Below, piece by piece: positions 1 to 8,429 of a stretch of DNA of 64,000 nt (the first letter of the stretch is position 1; every line of letters starts with the position of its first letter). This DNA is from Tropicimonas isoalkanivorans. Its GTDB lineage: Bacteria; Pseudomonadota; Alphaproteobacteria; Rhodobacterales; Rhodobacteraceae. The DNA lies in assembly GCF_900112335.1 (NCBI RefSeq), contig NZ_FOLG01000001.1, forward strand, positions 682,001-746,000. The letters run 5' to 3'. The notes under the pieces were generated by a model. That model was given only the letters and a program-made list of their open reading frames with translations, was not told the DNA's origin and made no database searches. The translations under genes were made by a program, and so were the position numbers.

Positions 1-1882
1 CCGACTTCGAGCCGTCGATGACACCCATGAAAATGTCCGACAACGCGCCCGCCCCGCGTTCTGCGGCCGCTTCAATCTCATTCAGCTTTCCCGCCGCTTC
101 CTCCGCCGACGTCCCGGCCTCCACATAGGCTTGCGCGAGCCGGTTGATCTCGGCTTCCAACTCCGGAGTGATCTCCTTCCCGGCCTTCTGCGCCGCGTGG
201 AGGAGCTCCGCCTTGGTGCGGGCGAGGTCGATAGCCGCCGCATAGTTGCCGCCGCTCACAGCGACCGCCGCCAGTGCTGCCGCCTCGGCATTCAGGGCCG
301 CAGTCTTGTCCCGGATAGCCTCCGCCTCACGCGCATAATCGTCGGCACGAGAACGGCCACCACCGCCACCCTTGCCACCACCGCCGCGAGACTTGGGCGC
401 ATCGGGCACCCCGAAGCTGGCATCGACGCTCGGTCGTTGCGGACGGATGGAGGATTCGGGAGCGAACTCGCCCGGACGGATCTCCACGGGAATGCCGCGT
501 CCACGTCCATTCTGCGGCCCCACAGGCAGGGATGCGCCCATACCCGCAGCCTCCCGGATCGCACTACCAAGCGCCGCCGCCACGGTCAGAACCTGACCGA
601 TCACGCTGCCGAGTGCCTGCACCTGCGCGATCGCATTGCTGAAGTCCACCTTGTCGGCTTCGTCCAGCGCCTCGAAGGCACCCAGGGCGTTGGTCTGAAC
701 CACGCCAAGTTCCTCGGCAAAGGCGTCGGCCTCTATCGTTCCACCTGCGAACTCACCGGCAAGGCGACGCATCTCCATGGCGCTCGCCGACAGGGTTTGA
801 GCCACATCCGCATAGCCCCACGCGCGGGCGAGGTTGGCGGATTGCTCCAGCGCCGCTGCCGTCTGGTTCGCCTCGTCTCCAAGGCCGGCAAACTGCTTGC
901 GAAGCTCCGTTATGTCGGTTGCGGCCTCGTCCACCACGTCCCGGTTCGCATTGAGGACGTCGTAGAAATCATCTCCCAGCACGGCCCGTCCTTGCGCCTC
1001 GGACGGAAACAGCCGGTCCAGCTTTGCCCGCAGATCGGTGGCCTCGGTTGCGATACCCGCGAAGGCGACGGCCGCTCGCTTGCCGAAGTTCCCGACCGTC
1101 ACGGAAAGCTCGTTGAACCTCCGGTCCAGCTCGTCGGCTTTGGCAATCATCGCGTCGTCCATGACCGCGCCGACTTGATGCGCTTGGGTGATGGTGCGCC
1201 TCAGGCCCTCGGCGCCCTGGTCCAGCAACTCCACGAAGCGTTCGCCCGCGCTGCCCCCGAAGACTTCATCGGCAATGCGGATCTGCGCGGCGCGGTCCAT
1301 GCCCTCCAGCCGGTCGATGATGTCGAGCATGAGTTCGGAGGGATCTTCCAGCCCCCGCTTGAGCCTGTCCGCTCCAAGGCTCAGACGCTGGAACGCCTCC
1401 GCCGCCGGGCCGCCGCCGGTCACTATGAACTCGTCCGCGCGCAGGTTCAGTTCCTTGAATCCGTCGACAAGCTGGTCGACGCCAATCCGGTTCTGTTCGG
1501 CAACGAAGCTCCATTCCTGAAACGCTTGCGCCGAAAGGCCCGACCGCTTGGCCTCGTTGCCGATCTCCGCAATGCCCTTCACGGTCCCGGCAATGTCAGT
1601 CGACAATTTCGCCAACGCTGCCGTCGCGGCTCCTGCGACGAAGCCCGCTGCCATCGTTCGACCGAAGGCGCCGATCTTCGAGGATGTGGTGGCGAGCGCC
1701 CGGTTGATCGCGCTCGTCGACCGCAACATGTCCCGTTCCATCGCGCGTGTAGCCGAACCGGAGCCTGTGCGCAGGCGGGTGTAGGACCGGGTGCCCGTGC
1801 GCTCTGCCTTCTTCATGCGCTTCTCGAACTCGTTGATCCGCGCTTCGAGCTGGACGATCAGCCGTTCCTTGTCATCTGCCAT
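1..1882 (-). CDS. Phage tail tape measure protein (C-terminus beyond window)
   Basis: About 627 residues are visible and the frame stays open to the left edge. The ATG at 1882 is 9 bases after the large terminase stop and gives a protein starting MADDKERL. The first 30 residues form a charged helix. Then comes an Ala/Gly-rich hydrophobic stretch, long helical regions with Ala-rich coiled-coil character, a Gly-rich linker (a run of GGGGKGGGGG type) and another long helix. Near the edge it reads GVIDGSKS, a motif common in small tape measure proteins of this class. It would set tail length and be threaded through the tail tube. Its place as the next gene after terminase is unusual. Confidence 0.85.
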   Translation of the reverse strand, partial: MADDKERLIVQLEARINEFEKRMKKAERTGTRSYTRLRTGSGSATRAMERDMLRSTSAINRALATTSSKIGAFGRTMAAGFVAGAATAALAKLSTDIAGTVKGIAEIGNEAKRSGLSAQAFQEWSFVAEQNRIGVDQLVDGFKELNLRADEFIVTGGGPAAEAFQRLSLGADRLKRGLEDPSELMLDIIDRLEGMDRAAQIRIADEVFGGSAGERFVELLDQGAEGLRRTITQAHQVGAVMDDAMIAKADELDRRFNELSVTVGNFGKRAAVAFAGIATEATDLRAKLDRLFPSEAQGRAVLGDDFYDVLNANRDVVDEAATDITELRKQFAGLGDEANQTAAALEQSANLARAWGYADVAQTLSASAMEMRRLAGEFAGGTIEADAFAEELGVVQTNALGAFEALDEADKVDFSNAIAQVQALGSVIGQVLTVAAALGSAIREAAGMGASLPVGPQNGRGRGIPVEIRPGEFAPESSIRPQRPSVDASFGVPDAPKSRGGGGKGGGGGRSRADDYAREAEAIRDKTAALNAEAAALAAVAVSGGNYAAAIDLARTKAELLHAAQKAGKEITPELEAEINRLAQAYVEAGTSAEEAAGKLNEIEAAAERGAGALSDIFMGVIDGSKS

Positions 1883-1891
1883 CTGTCAGCC

Positions 1892-3508
1892 TCATGCGAA
1901 GTACATGTCGTCGTTGAACCAGCTCGCCTCGGTGACGAACTGGACATCTCCGGCCGCGCAGCGTGCGACCGCCATAGCCGTTGCAACCGCCCCGTCGATC
2001 TTGTTGCCGGACTTGCCCTTGTGGAAACTGCGGTTTCCGGCCTGGTCGACGTGAAGCTGGATATTTTCGAAGTTCCACCGCAGCACGGGGTGGCCGCCGT
2101 GGTTGAACCGCCGCGCGAGAATGGCCCGCTCCAGTTCCTTCACCGCCGGCGCCATGCTCACCCACCCTTGCCGGAACTCGACCGCCGGAAGCCCGTCGTC
2201 GTCGAGATCGGCCATCATGCTCCGCCCGTAGGTAGGATCAAAGGCGATTTCGCGAACGTTGAACCGGGCGCAAAGCTCCCGGATATGCGTCTCCACGGCC
2301 CTCAGGTCGACCGTGTTGCCGGGCGTGGGGATGATGTAGCCGTCCTCCGCCCAGGACACGTAATCGACGCCGTGACGTTCGCCGCGGGCGCGCAGGTTGT
2401 CCTCCGGGCAGAAGAACCACGGGTGCACCTGGTAGCCGTCCTCGCCGTTCTCCCAGCAGGCGACAACGCAGGTGAGGTCTTCGTTCTTGGACAAATCGAC
2501 GCCGAGCCAGCACGGCGCCTGCACCATGTCCAGTTCTTCGAGGTCGACGGGGTGCGCACCCTGGTCATAGACGTGCATCTCCACGAACGGACTGGTGGAG
2601 GCATCGAGCCACTGGTTCAGGTTGAATTGCCGGAAGCTGTCCCGTTCGAAAGGGCTGTGTTCCGCCTTGCGCGCCTTGTCTCGAAAGCCTGCAATGTCGG
2701 GATAGCCGTGCTTTAAGCCCGGGTTCACGGCGAACCAGAGCGCTTCGTCGGTCCAGTCGTCTTCGGCCTCCGCCATGAAGATGACAGGCAGCGTGGCTGG
2801 ATCGTCTATCTCGCCCTTCTGCACGTTGATCGCGTATTCGACCGTCTTCCACGCAAGGTTTTCCTGCCCGCGCCCCGACGTACTGGCGACGATCATCAGC
2901 GTTCCCGGAACCTTCACCAGTGCGGAGTCCAACGCCTCCCACTGGCGCAACCCCGGCCGGCCCTCCCAGGCGTGGAGCTCGTCGGCAATGACAACGTTTG
3001 GCGTCTTGCCGTGCTGCACCTTCCCGTCAGACGCCACGGCGATGTAGCGGGTGCGCTGCTTGGGATAGGAGATCCGGCTCACGTACTCCCGCACGGACAG
3101 ATGCTTCGCTAGCCGCCGGTCATGGTCGACGATCAGGGCGGCTTCGTTGAACAGCTCCAGCGCCTGTTCGTGCGCAGAGGCCGCCGAGACGATCAGCCCG
3201 CCCGGTTCCCGCTCGGGACCGGCCAGGTGCAGCAGCGTGATCGCGGCGCACAGACTGGTCTTTCTGTTGCCCCGCGGCAGCAGCAGCACGACGCGCCGCA
3301 CGATCCGCCGGCCGTCCTCGTGGCGCGGGCCGTAGATCCGGCGAATGGTCCTTTCCGCCCATGGGTCCAGTTGAAACGGATGCCCCGGCGCCGGGTTTTT
3401 CGGGTGCTTGAGCCTGCGGAGCCAGTCCACCGCGCGCTGCCCGTAGCCGAGAGGATCGGGGATTTCGGTCTCGTCCTCAATCCAGGAGGGAATCATCATC
3501 GTCGTCAT
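1892..3508 (-). CDS. terL: Phage terminase large subunit
   Basis: DNA-packaging motor of the prophage, ATPase plus nuclease. I see a Walker A-like LPRGNRKTS in the N-terminal third, a Walker B VVIADELHAW after it, and a nuclease-type FDPTYGRSMMADL in the C-terminal half. The 538-residue length fits HK97/P27-partnered terminases. The frame extends upstream to 3550, but ATG 3508 (MTTMMIPSW) is a better start; ATGs at 3499 and 3496 are also possible. It overlaps the 3' end of the small subunit gene, where one frame encodes an Asp run and the other MTTMMI. Its position after the head-tail joining genes is not canonical. Confidence 0.95.
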   Translation of the reverse strand: MTTMMIPSWIEDETEIPDPLGYGQRAVDWLRRLKHPKNPAPGHPFQLDPWAERTIRRIYGPRHEDGRRIVRRVVLLLPRGNRKTSLCAAITLLHLAGPEREPGGLIVSAASAHEQALELFNEAALIVDHDRRLAKHLSVREYVSRISYPKQRTRYIAVASDGKVQHGKTPNVVIADELHAWEGRPGLRQWEALDSALVKVPGTLMIVASTSGRGQENLAWKTVEYAINVQKGEIDDPATLPVIFMAEAEDDWTDEALWFAVNPGLKHGYPDIAGFRDKARKAEHSPFERDSFRQFNLNQWLDASTSPFVEMHVYDQGAHPVDLEELDMVQAPCWLGVDLSKNEDLTCVVACWENGEDGYQVHPWFFCPEDNLRARGERHGVDYVSWAEDGYIIPTPGNTVDLRAVETHIRELCARFNVREIAFDPTYGRSMMADLDDDGLPAVEFRQGWVSMAPAVKELERAILARRFNHGGHPVLRWNFENIQLHVDQAGNRSFHKGKSGNKIDGAVATAMAVARCAAGDVQFVTEASWFNDDMYFA

Positions 3509-3866
3509 CCCGGATTGCCGGCCGCGAGCGCGACACAGGTGTGAGGCCAAGTTCGGCCGCGAGAAGGCGCGCGCGGGTCATCGCGTCGGACTGGATGCCA
3601 ACGGCGGGGTTGCGCTTCATCACCCCGTCCACGTCGATCACGTGCCCGTAGTCTTGAAGGTGCCGGTCCATCTCCCGAACCGTGCCCATTGCCATGCAGT
3701 AGTTCTCCAGGCTTCCGAGGTCCGCGACCGTAAGAATGCGCCGCTCGGCAAGGATCGGCATCACCCGGTCCCATTCCTCGGCGGCGTCCTCCGACATCCA
3801 CTCCGGGGCGGCGAGATCGGTGATCGCCTCAGGGTCCTGCCGCATGGTCGGTTTCACCCCTCGCAT
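3477..3866 (-). CDS. terS: Phage terminase small subunit, P27 family
   Basis: 129 residues. Small terminases of the P27 family recognise the packaging start site and load the large subunit. The typical family pattern is visible: an N-terminal PEWMSEDAAEEWDRVMP helix, a middle LENYCMAMG segment, a KRNPAVGIQSDA motif, and a final helix with LGLTP. The C-terminus is very acidic (six Asp in a row). The start is at 3866, overlapping the previous stop as TGATG. It sits directly before terL as expected, although the pair itself is displaced downstream of the capsid genes. Confidence 0.9.
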   Translation of the reverse strand: MRGVKPTMRQDPEAITDLAAPEWMSEDAAEEWDRVMPILAERRILTVADLGSLENYCMAMGTVREMDRHLQDYGHVIDVDGVMKRNPAVGIQSDAMTRARLLAAELGLTPVSRSRPAIRDDDDDDSLLD

Positions 3867-4186
3867 CAGCCTGCCCCCAGCTTCTCGCAGCGGATCTCAA
3901 GGCCCCGGCCGTCCTCGATCTCGGCGACGGTCTTGATGTTGAAGTCCTCCCCACGGAACCGGACCCGATCCGCGTTGGTCACATCGCCGAAGTACCGGGT
4001 GCGGAACACCACGCTTTCGACATCGCCAGCGCCCTGAGCGTTGACGAACTCGCTGGCTTCCTGGCGGATCACCTCGGCGCGGAGGTGCGCATGATCGGCC
4101 CACGTTTCCACCGGCGTGCCCGCATCGTTCACGGTATTGGTTGCGCGCTGGATCTGGATCACGCGCCGGAGCCTGCCCGATTTCAT
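3866..4186 (-). CDS. Phage head closure / head-tail adaptor protein
   Basis: 106 residues, starting MKSGRLRRVIQIQRAT. The beta-rich pattern with an early R-x-x-IQIQ segment, a central ETWADHAHLRAEV and a C-terminal F.IKTVAEI is typical of the SPP1 gp16 / HK97 head-tail adaptor family, which seals the connector after packaging. The frame is open upstream to 4390, but ATG 4186 overlaps the previous stop as ATGA and gives the usual family length. It lies between the DUF3168 gene and small terminase. Confidence 0.85.
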   Translation of the reverse strand: MKSGRLRRVIQIQRATNTVNDAGTPVETWADHAHLRAEVIRQEASEFVNAQGAGDVESVVFRTRYFGDVTNADRVRFRGEDFNIKTVAEIEDGRGLEIRCEKLGAG

Positions 4187-4599
4187 GCCGGCACCCCGCT
4201 CACCAGAACCTCGACCGTCACCACGCCGTGCGAGGTCTCCCCGTCCGGATCGCGCATGGCGCGAGTACCTGAAACCTTTACATCGGCCGCGTGAAGTCCG
4301 GGGCCAAGCGTAAGGCGTCCTTCCCACAAGGCGCCCCTGACGGCCCCGCAGATGACCTTCACACCTTCCAATGACGGTTCTCGCTTCCACACGTGGATCG
4401 TGTGATAGACGCGCGTATGGAGGCGCTGGAGGCTGCTTCCCTCGTCGACCTCCTGACTCTCCCCGAGGACGATGGACGGCGACGGCGCAGGCCGCTGGTT
4501 GCGGTCCAGAATGCTCGCAGGGGGTACAAGGTCGGTGACAGCGGGCGTGGCCACCAACCGTGCCCGGATCGCCTTCTGCACTTCGAGGTCGATGCTCAT
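4183..4599 (-). CDS. DUF3168 tail completion/terminator protein
   Basis: 138 residues beginning MSIDLEVQKAIRARL, the usual start of DUF3168 proteins, which cap the tail tube next to the head. The family pattern continues with VTDLVPPASILDR, a conserved LGESQEVD and a beta-rich C-terminus. ATGA overlaps link it to both neighbours. A second, divergent DUF3168 gene is present in the GTA cluster at the other end of the window. Confidence 0.88.
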   Translation of the reverse strand: MSIDLEVQKAIRARLVATPAVTDLVPPASILDRNQRPAPSPSIVLGESQEVDEGSSLQRLHTRVYHTIHVWKREPSLEGVKVICGAVRGALWEGRLTLGPGLHAADVKVSGTRAMRDPDGETSHGVVTVEVLVSGVPA

Positions 4600-5006
4600 T
4601 TGCCTGCTTCCCGCACTGCCTTGGAGATCGCGCGCTTGATCCGGTTCAGCGACCGCTTGCGGTGGAGCCGGAAGCCGGGCCAGAAGTAGGCCTGCGCTGC
4701 GGTGTCCTTCGTGCCGTACTCGGCAAGGTGGGCGTAGCGAACATCGGTATTGCCGGCCGTGATCGAGACGGCGTTCTCGGGAACCGTGTAAGACCCGCCG
4801 GGCTGAGAATAGGGCGGCGTAGCCTGACCGGGACCAGTGACGGCAATGCTGTCCCGCAGATCGCCGCTGTCAACAGGCGCAAGGGTGCGCATGGCCGCGG
4901 CGGTTTCCTCCGCCGACTTCATCAACGCGGGTTTGACCGCCTCCCGAACCTCCTTCGGGATTGCGTTCATGCGCTTCTGGAATTTCGAAAGCCCGCCGTC
5001 GCCCAT
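4596..5006 (-). CDS. HK97 gp10-like head-tail joining protein
   Basis: 136 residues starting MGDGGLSKFQKRMNAIP. The helix AVKPALMKSAEETAAAMR is followed by LAPVDSGDLRDSI, which is the hallmark of the HK97 gp10 family. A Y-A-x-L-A-E-Y-G-T motif and an aromatic YFWPGF near the end complete the match. The start at 5006 overlaps the connector stop (TGATG); the longer upstream frame is not needed. It is probably a minor tail or neck protein between connector and tail terminator. Confidence 0.9.
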   Translation of the reverse strand: MGDGGLSKFQKRMNAIPKEVREAVKPALMKSAEETAAAMRTLAPVDSGDLRDSIAVTGPGQATPPYSQPGGSYTVPENAVSITAGNTDVRYAHLAEYGTKDTAAQAYFWPGFRLHRKRSLNRIKRAISKAVREAGK

Positions 5007-5317
5007 CAGAATGTGAACTCCCGGAACTCGGTGACGATCTCGCGCACGCCGTAGGGGGTTTCCTTCGCGCCATCTCCCGCAGCCTCGCGACATTCGTACC
5101 ACCAGGCGGCAAGCTGACTGACAGCCTCCACCAGCGCGGGCGGCACCGGGTCCTGATCCTGCCCGCCGTAGGTGTCGGAGATGATGAAGCCGAGAAGACG
5201 GTTGACGTGGTTCTCTGCGGCGTCGATCAGCCGGGCCAAAAGGGCGTCGTCGGTGCTCCCGATGTCATCGGTGAACGCCAGATGCTCCTTCAATTCCTCT
5301 ACCGTTACGATAGCCAT
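5006..5317 (-). CDS. Phage head-tail connector (gp6-like)
   Basis: 103 residues beginning MAIVTVEELKEHLAF. The pattern of an N-terminal VEELKEHL helix, a D-D-A-L-L-x-R-L-I-D-A-A-E-x-H-V helix and a later helix with AVSQLAAWWYE is the DNA-packaging/connector fold that sits under the portal. A GTA homologue of the same family lies at 59777-60373. It is preceded by only two bases after the tail-tube-like gene stop, so it is in the same transcript. Confidence 0.88.
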   Translation of the reverse strand: MAIVTVEELKEHLAFTDDIGSTDDALLARLIDAAENHVNRLLGFIISDTYGGQDQDPVPPALVEAVSQLAAWWYECREAAGDGAKETPYGVREIVTEFREFTF

Positions 5318-5319
5318 GA

Positions 5320-5763
5320 TCAGGTATCCTCGCTGCGCTGGATCGCACCATTCGGTTGAATGTCCACCTCAAGCCGCATCACGACATCCGCCTCCCCGAA
5401 GACCTCGCCGATGCGCATGACGAATCCCATCCAGGCGCGCTCGGTGACACCATCCGGCAGCACCAGCCGGAAAGGGAAATCCGAGGACGAATACGCGGCC
5501 TTCCACAAGACAACTTGCCCGGCATCGGTGAGGTCATTGCCGAGAACGATCTGCATCGCCTGGCGCCGCAATGCCGACTTGGCAAACTCGACTTCCTGCG
5601 GTCCATCGGGATCGCAGGCAACCGTGGCCTCGTCCATCTGCCATTCCACGCCGAGGGTGCCGAGCGTCTCCGTCTCGCCAATCTCTACCCAGCCGGCCGC
5701 CGGGATAGGACCGTCAGGCAGGTCAGCAATGAATATCCGACTTCCCGCCGTGGAGTAGATCAT
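5320..5763 (-). CDS. Tail-tube-like protein, second copy
   Basis: 147 residues. The C-terminal half (FRLVLPDGVTERAWMGFV then a beta-strand series ending in a QPNG turn) resembles phage tail tube proteins, in which an F/Y-x-G-F/M-V strand follows a substrate-like hairpin. It directly follows another tail-tube-like gene, with the stop and start overlapping as TGATG. It may be a second tube or tail-cap subunit. No enzymatic motif is visible. Assignment rests on pattern and position only. Confidence 0.6.
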   Translation of the reverse strand: MIYSTAGSRIFIADLPDGPIPAAGWVEIGETETLGTLGVEWQMDEATVACDPDGPQEVEFAKSALRRQAMQIVLGNDLTDAGQVVLWKAAYSSSDFPFRLVLPDGVTERAWMGFVMRIGEVFGEADVVMRLEVDIQPNGAIQRSEDT

Positions 5764-6248
5764 CAGGCACCGGCAGCATCGACGCGCGTAACCGGCGAGT
5801 TGATCCAGATCGACGAGTGGAATTTCAGGATCGCGTCGACGCCCTCGGCTTCCTCCGCGGCGCTCCCGACCATGCCGATGAAGTAGCGAACGCTCGGGGT
5901 ACCGCCGTCCGGGGCGTCGTTGAACTGGATCTTGAAGGCATAGTTGAAGTCGGTCTTCTCGGCCGCGACCAGCGCCACCTGACCGGGATCGGCGTAGTTG
6001 ATCGCCATCACGAGATCCAGCGTCCCGGCATCGCGGGTGCCCTTGGCACGGGTAATGCGGCCGTCCTTGAGACCTGCGAAGGTGACTTCGTTGGACGTGT
6101 CGCCGAACCGGCCGATACTCTCGACCTCGCCGTTGGCGCCGATCTCGGTGTAGCTGAGCGCCTCGTAGGCTGCTTCATTCGCTGGTTCCGTGTCCTGCGA
6201 CGTGGTGCTGATGAAAATCAGGGTGTCCTTTGCGCTGTATACGCTCAT
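5763..6248 (-). CDS. Phage major tail tube protein
   Basis: 161 residues starting MSVYSAKDTLIFIST. The pattern EIGANGEVESIGRFGDTSNE followed by a long beta-rich section and a C-terminal FIGMVGSAAEE segment fits the TP901/HK97-type tail tube family. It overlaps the HNH gene stop as ATGA. It lies upstream of the connector and head closure genes, whereas in most HK97-like phages the tube gene follows them. Confidence 0.78.
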   Translation of the reverse strand: MSVYSAKDTLIFISTTSQDTEPANEAAYEALSYTEIGANGEVESIGRFGDTSNEVTFAGLKDGRITRAKGTRDAGTLDLVMAINYADPGQVALVAAEKTDFNYAFKIQFNDAPDGGTPSVRYFIGMVGSAAEEAEGVDAILKFHSSIWINSPVTRVDAAGA

Positions 6249-6604
6249 TGTTTCGGTCTCCTGGTCAGGCGCCGTTCTTCACGTTGCTTCGCGCCGGAAT
6301 GACAATGTGTGCACAGGGCTTGCCAGTTGGTGCGGTCCCAGAACCGCGCTGGATCGCCCTTGTGCGGGGTGATGTGGTCGACGAGATCGGCCGGCCCGCC
6401 GCACCGCCGGCACCGGGGATGCTCGGCAAGGAAGGCAAGCCGTGCCTTTTCCCATGTGCCGGTGTAGCCCCGCTGACTTGAATTCGGACGCTTGCGGTCG
6501 TGCCGGGCATTTCGCTCGGCAGCCCGCTTACGCTCGCAGGGACAGCGCACGCCGGCCGCGACACGGTGACCGCACGCGCAGATCCGGGGTGGCTTGCTGG
6601 GCAT
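6245..6604 (-). CDS. HNH endonuclease
   Basis: 119 residues. A Cys-rich, basic N-terminus (CACGHRV, then CPCERKRAAERN) precedes a typical HNH core: two CxxC pairs (CRRC and CTHC) framing DLVDHITPHKGDP with the catalytic His and a WDRTNWQALC helix. Phage HNH proteins of this size often assist terminase in cutting cos ends and usually sit beside terS/terL. Here it sits between the capsid and tail tube genes, far from terminase. Start at 6604. Confidence 0.9.
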   Translation of the reverse strand: MPSKPPRICACGHRVAAGVRCPCERKRAAERNARHDRKRPNSSQRGYTGTWEKARLAFLAEHPRCRRCGGPADLVDHITPHKGDPARFWDRTNWQALCTHCHSGAKQREERRLTRRPKQ

Positions 6605-6610
6605 GGCACG

Positions 6611-6778
6611 TCAGTCCGCCTTCTTCGACTTCGAGACCTTGAAGCGGTGCTCGTCGCCGTCGCGGGTGCGAATGACGGTCTCGCCATCGCTCTCGGTAAC
6701 GCTGACGCCGCCCTTGGTCTTGCGGAGGTCAGCCACGAAGGCGTCGATCTCGGCTTGGCTCTTGCTCACGGTGCTCAT
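6611..6778 (-). CDS. Small charged phage protein, 55 residues
   Basis: An ATG at 6778 overlaps the capsid stop as ATGA and opens a 55-codon frame that starts MSTVSKSQAEIDAFVADLR and ends KSKKAD. The protein has an N-terminal helix, a short beta hairpin with DGETVIRTRDGDEHRF, and a basic tail. Translational coupling to the capsid gene and the G/C-rich third positions argue that it is real. It could be a head or scaffold accessory, but I recognise no family. Confidence 0.7.
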   Translation of the reverse strand: MSTVSKSQAEIDAFVADLRKTKGGVSVTESDGETVIRTRDGDEHRFKVSKSKKAD

Positions 6779-7926
6779 GCTGCCACCCCTTCGAGTACGG
6801 CGATTGCTTCGGGCATGACCGTGGCCCCGCCGACGCGGCGACGGGCGCGGATCTTCACGATGCCGTTGTCCGCTCCCGTGTAGTCGTCCCGCATGGTCTG
6901 AATGCCGATGCGGTCCACGATCTGATAGCCGGTGTGGAAGTCGCCGAATGCGACGGGATAGGCACCCGCGGCGAGGTCCGGCATATCGACCATCTCGACA
7001 ACCGGCCGGCCGAACAGCGAGGACGGTGCCGAGTCCGTAAGGCCGGGCTGCCAGATGAACGCGCCGTTGGCATCTTTCAGCCCCCGGATCGTCGCGAGCG
7101 ACTTGCGGTTCAAAGCCCAGGTGGCCCGACGCGCGTATTCGGTCGGCAGCGCGTAGTAGAGCGCCATGAGCGCGTCGACGAAATCGGAGCCATCATCCTT
7201 GACGTTGATCGACTGGTAGGACGCCGCATCGGCGAGGAAGCCCGTGGGCTTGCCGTTGCCGTCTCCATTGACGAAAGCCGCAGCTTCCATCTTGGCGAAC
7301 TCGCGCGCGATGTGGTTGCGCAGGAACGCTTCAAGGTCGATGAAACTGTCTTCCAGGAGATGCTGCGAAACGGGCACGATGACCGCTTGCTCAAACACTT
7401 CGATCTTCTGTTGATCGAAGGCCGGTTCGGAGGTCGGCCGCGGACCCATCTCGGTCACCCACCCCGGCTGGACATTCGAGACCAGCTTCGGAATGTAGAC
7501 CTCGGTCGTACCGATCGACATGGTGTTCGCGACCGAGCGCATCGGGCTCTGTTCGGAGATCCCCTGCAAGATGCGCGTCGAGAACTCCGGGGCGACGACA
7601 TAGCCGCCGGCGGTGTTCGTTCCGAGGTTCAGGGTCTTCTTCTCGACATCATCGAGCGCCTGGACACCGGAGCGCAGGAAGACGGAAAGCGCCTTCTTCT
7701 CGATGTCGTCGCCCTTGTCGTGCGAGCCGTCACCGGCGGCGCGGTTGGTCTTCGCCTCCAGCTTGTCCAGCCGCTCCACCAGTTTCGTGGTGTCGGCCTT
7801 CTTCTCGACCGTGGCCAGCCGCTCGTCGACGGTCTCGGTCAGGTCCTTCACGGCCTTCGTGACGACATCGACAGGATCGTCTTCGTCGCCTTTCCGGATG
7901 AAGTGGTTTTGGGGGAAGTGTTTCAT
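6775..7926 (-). CDS. Phage major capsid protein, HK97 gp5 family
   Basis: 383 residues. The N-terminal 90 residues are a charged coiled coil (delta domain: VVTKAVKDLTETVDERLATVEKK). Then comes the mature capsid start around TLNLGTNTAGGYVVAPEF and the long E-loop/P-domain pattern with SPMRSVAN. The family motif AAFVNGDGNGKPTGFL and the late FGRPVVEMVDMPDLAAGAYPVAFGDF are clear. The delta domain would be removed by the protease encoded just upstream. The GTA has its own, clearly different HK97 capsid gene in this window. Confidence 0.95.
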   Translation of the reverse strand: MKHFPQNHFIRKGDEDDPVDVVTKAVKDLTETVDERLATVEKKADTTKLVERLDKLEAKTNRAAGDGSHDKGDDIEKKALSVFLRSGVQALDDVEKKTLNLGTNTAGGYVVAPEFSTRILQGISEQSPMRSVANTMSIGTTEVYIPKLVSNVQPGWVTEMGPRPTSEPAFDQQKIEVFEQAVIVPVSQHLLEDSFIDLEAFLRNHIAREFAKMEAAAFVNGDGNGKPTGFLADAASYQSINVKDDGSDFVDALMALYYALPTEYARRATWALNRKSLATIRGLKDANGAFIWQPGLTDSAPSSLFGRPVVEMVDMPDLAAGAYPVAFGDFHTGYQIVDRIGIQTMRDDYTGADNGIVKIRARRRVGGATVMPEAIAVLEGVAA

Positions 7927-7928
7927 GG

Positions 7929-8429
7929 CTACCTCGTAAGTTGCGCCGCGGCGCGGTTCAGGATCTCGGCGAGGCGGATCGCCTGCACCGCGGATTTGGC
8001 AGAAGTCACGCGCGCGCCCGGATGCATCGGGAGGGTCACGAGCGAGACTTCCATCAGTTCAAGTGCTTTGATCGTGCGGCCGCCGCCCTTGCGCTTCTCG
8101 GCACCTTTGGTCGTGAACCCGATGCTGAGCCCCCGCACCGCGCCAGAACGGACGAGCGCCCGGATCTCCCGCGCCCGTGGCAGATCCTCGACGAGAAGCT
8201 TGCCGGAGATGTGCAAGCCGTCTGCCTTTTCCTCGGCTGAATCCCACGCGCCCACCGGGTCGTTCTGGTCGTGGCCAAACAACATCGGAAGCGGCAGGGA
8301 CGCGGACTTGAAGGCGCCGGGTTCAATCCAGTCGCCAACCCGATCCGGCGAGCCGAACGGCCATGCTAAGCCGGAGACAGTGCCGTCGTCTTCGGCGAGG
8401 ATCTTGGTTTCGACGAGCAGCCTTTCCAT
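7929..8429 (-). CDS. HK97 prohead protease
   Basis: 166 residues, family length. It matures the capsid by cleaving the delta domain. The pattern is LVETKILAEDDGTVSGLAWPFG, DRVGDWIEPGAF, a catalytic-His region PMLFGHDQNDPVG, and a catalytic-Ser region RGLSIGFTTKGAEKR, then LELMEVSLVTLPMHPGARV. All are hallmarks of the U35/S78 prohead peptidase family. It overlaps the previous gene as TGATG and sits two bases before the capsid gene. Confidence 0.95.
   Translation of the reverse strand: MERLLVETKILAEDDGTVSGLAWPFGSPDRVGDWIEPGAFKSASLPLPMLFGHDQNDPVGAWDSAEEKADGLHISGKLLVEDLPRAREIRALVRSGAVRGLSIGFTTKGAEKRKGGGRTIKALELMEVSLVTLPMHPGARVTSAKSAVQAIRLAEILNRAAAQLTR

Noticed and set aside
131-2716. 861-codon open frame on the plus strand
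   Set aside because: It lies opposite the tape measure and terminase genes, which have clear family motifs; high G+C creates long antisense frames. Its translation has no recognisable domain.
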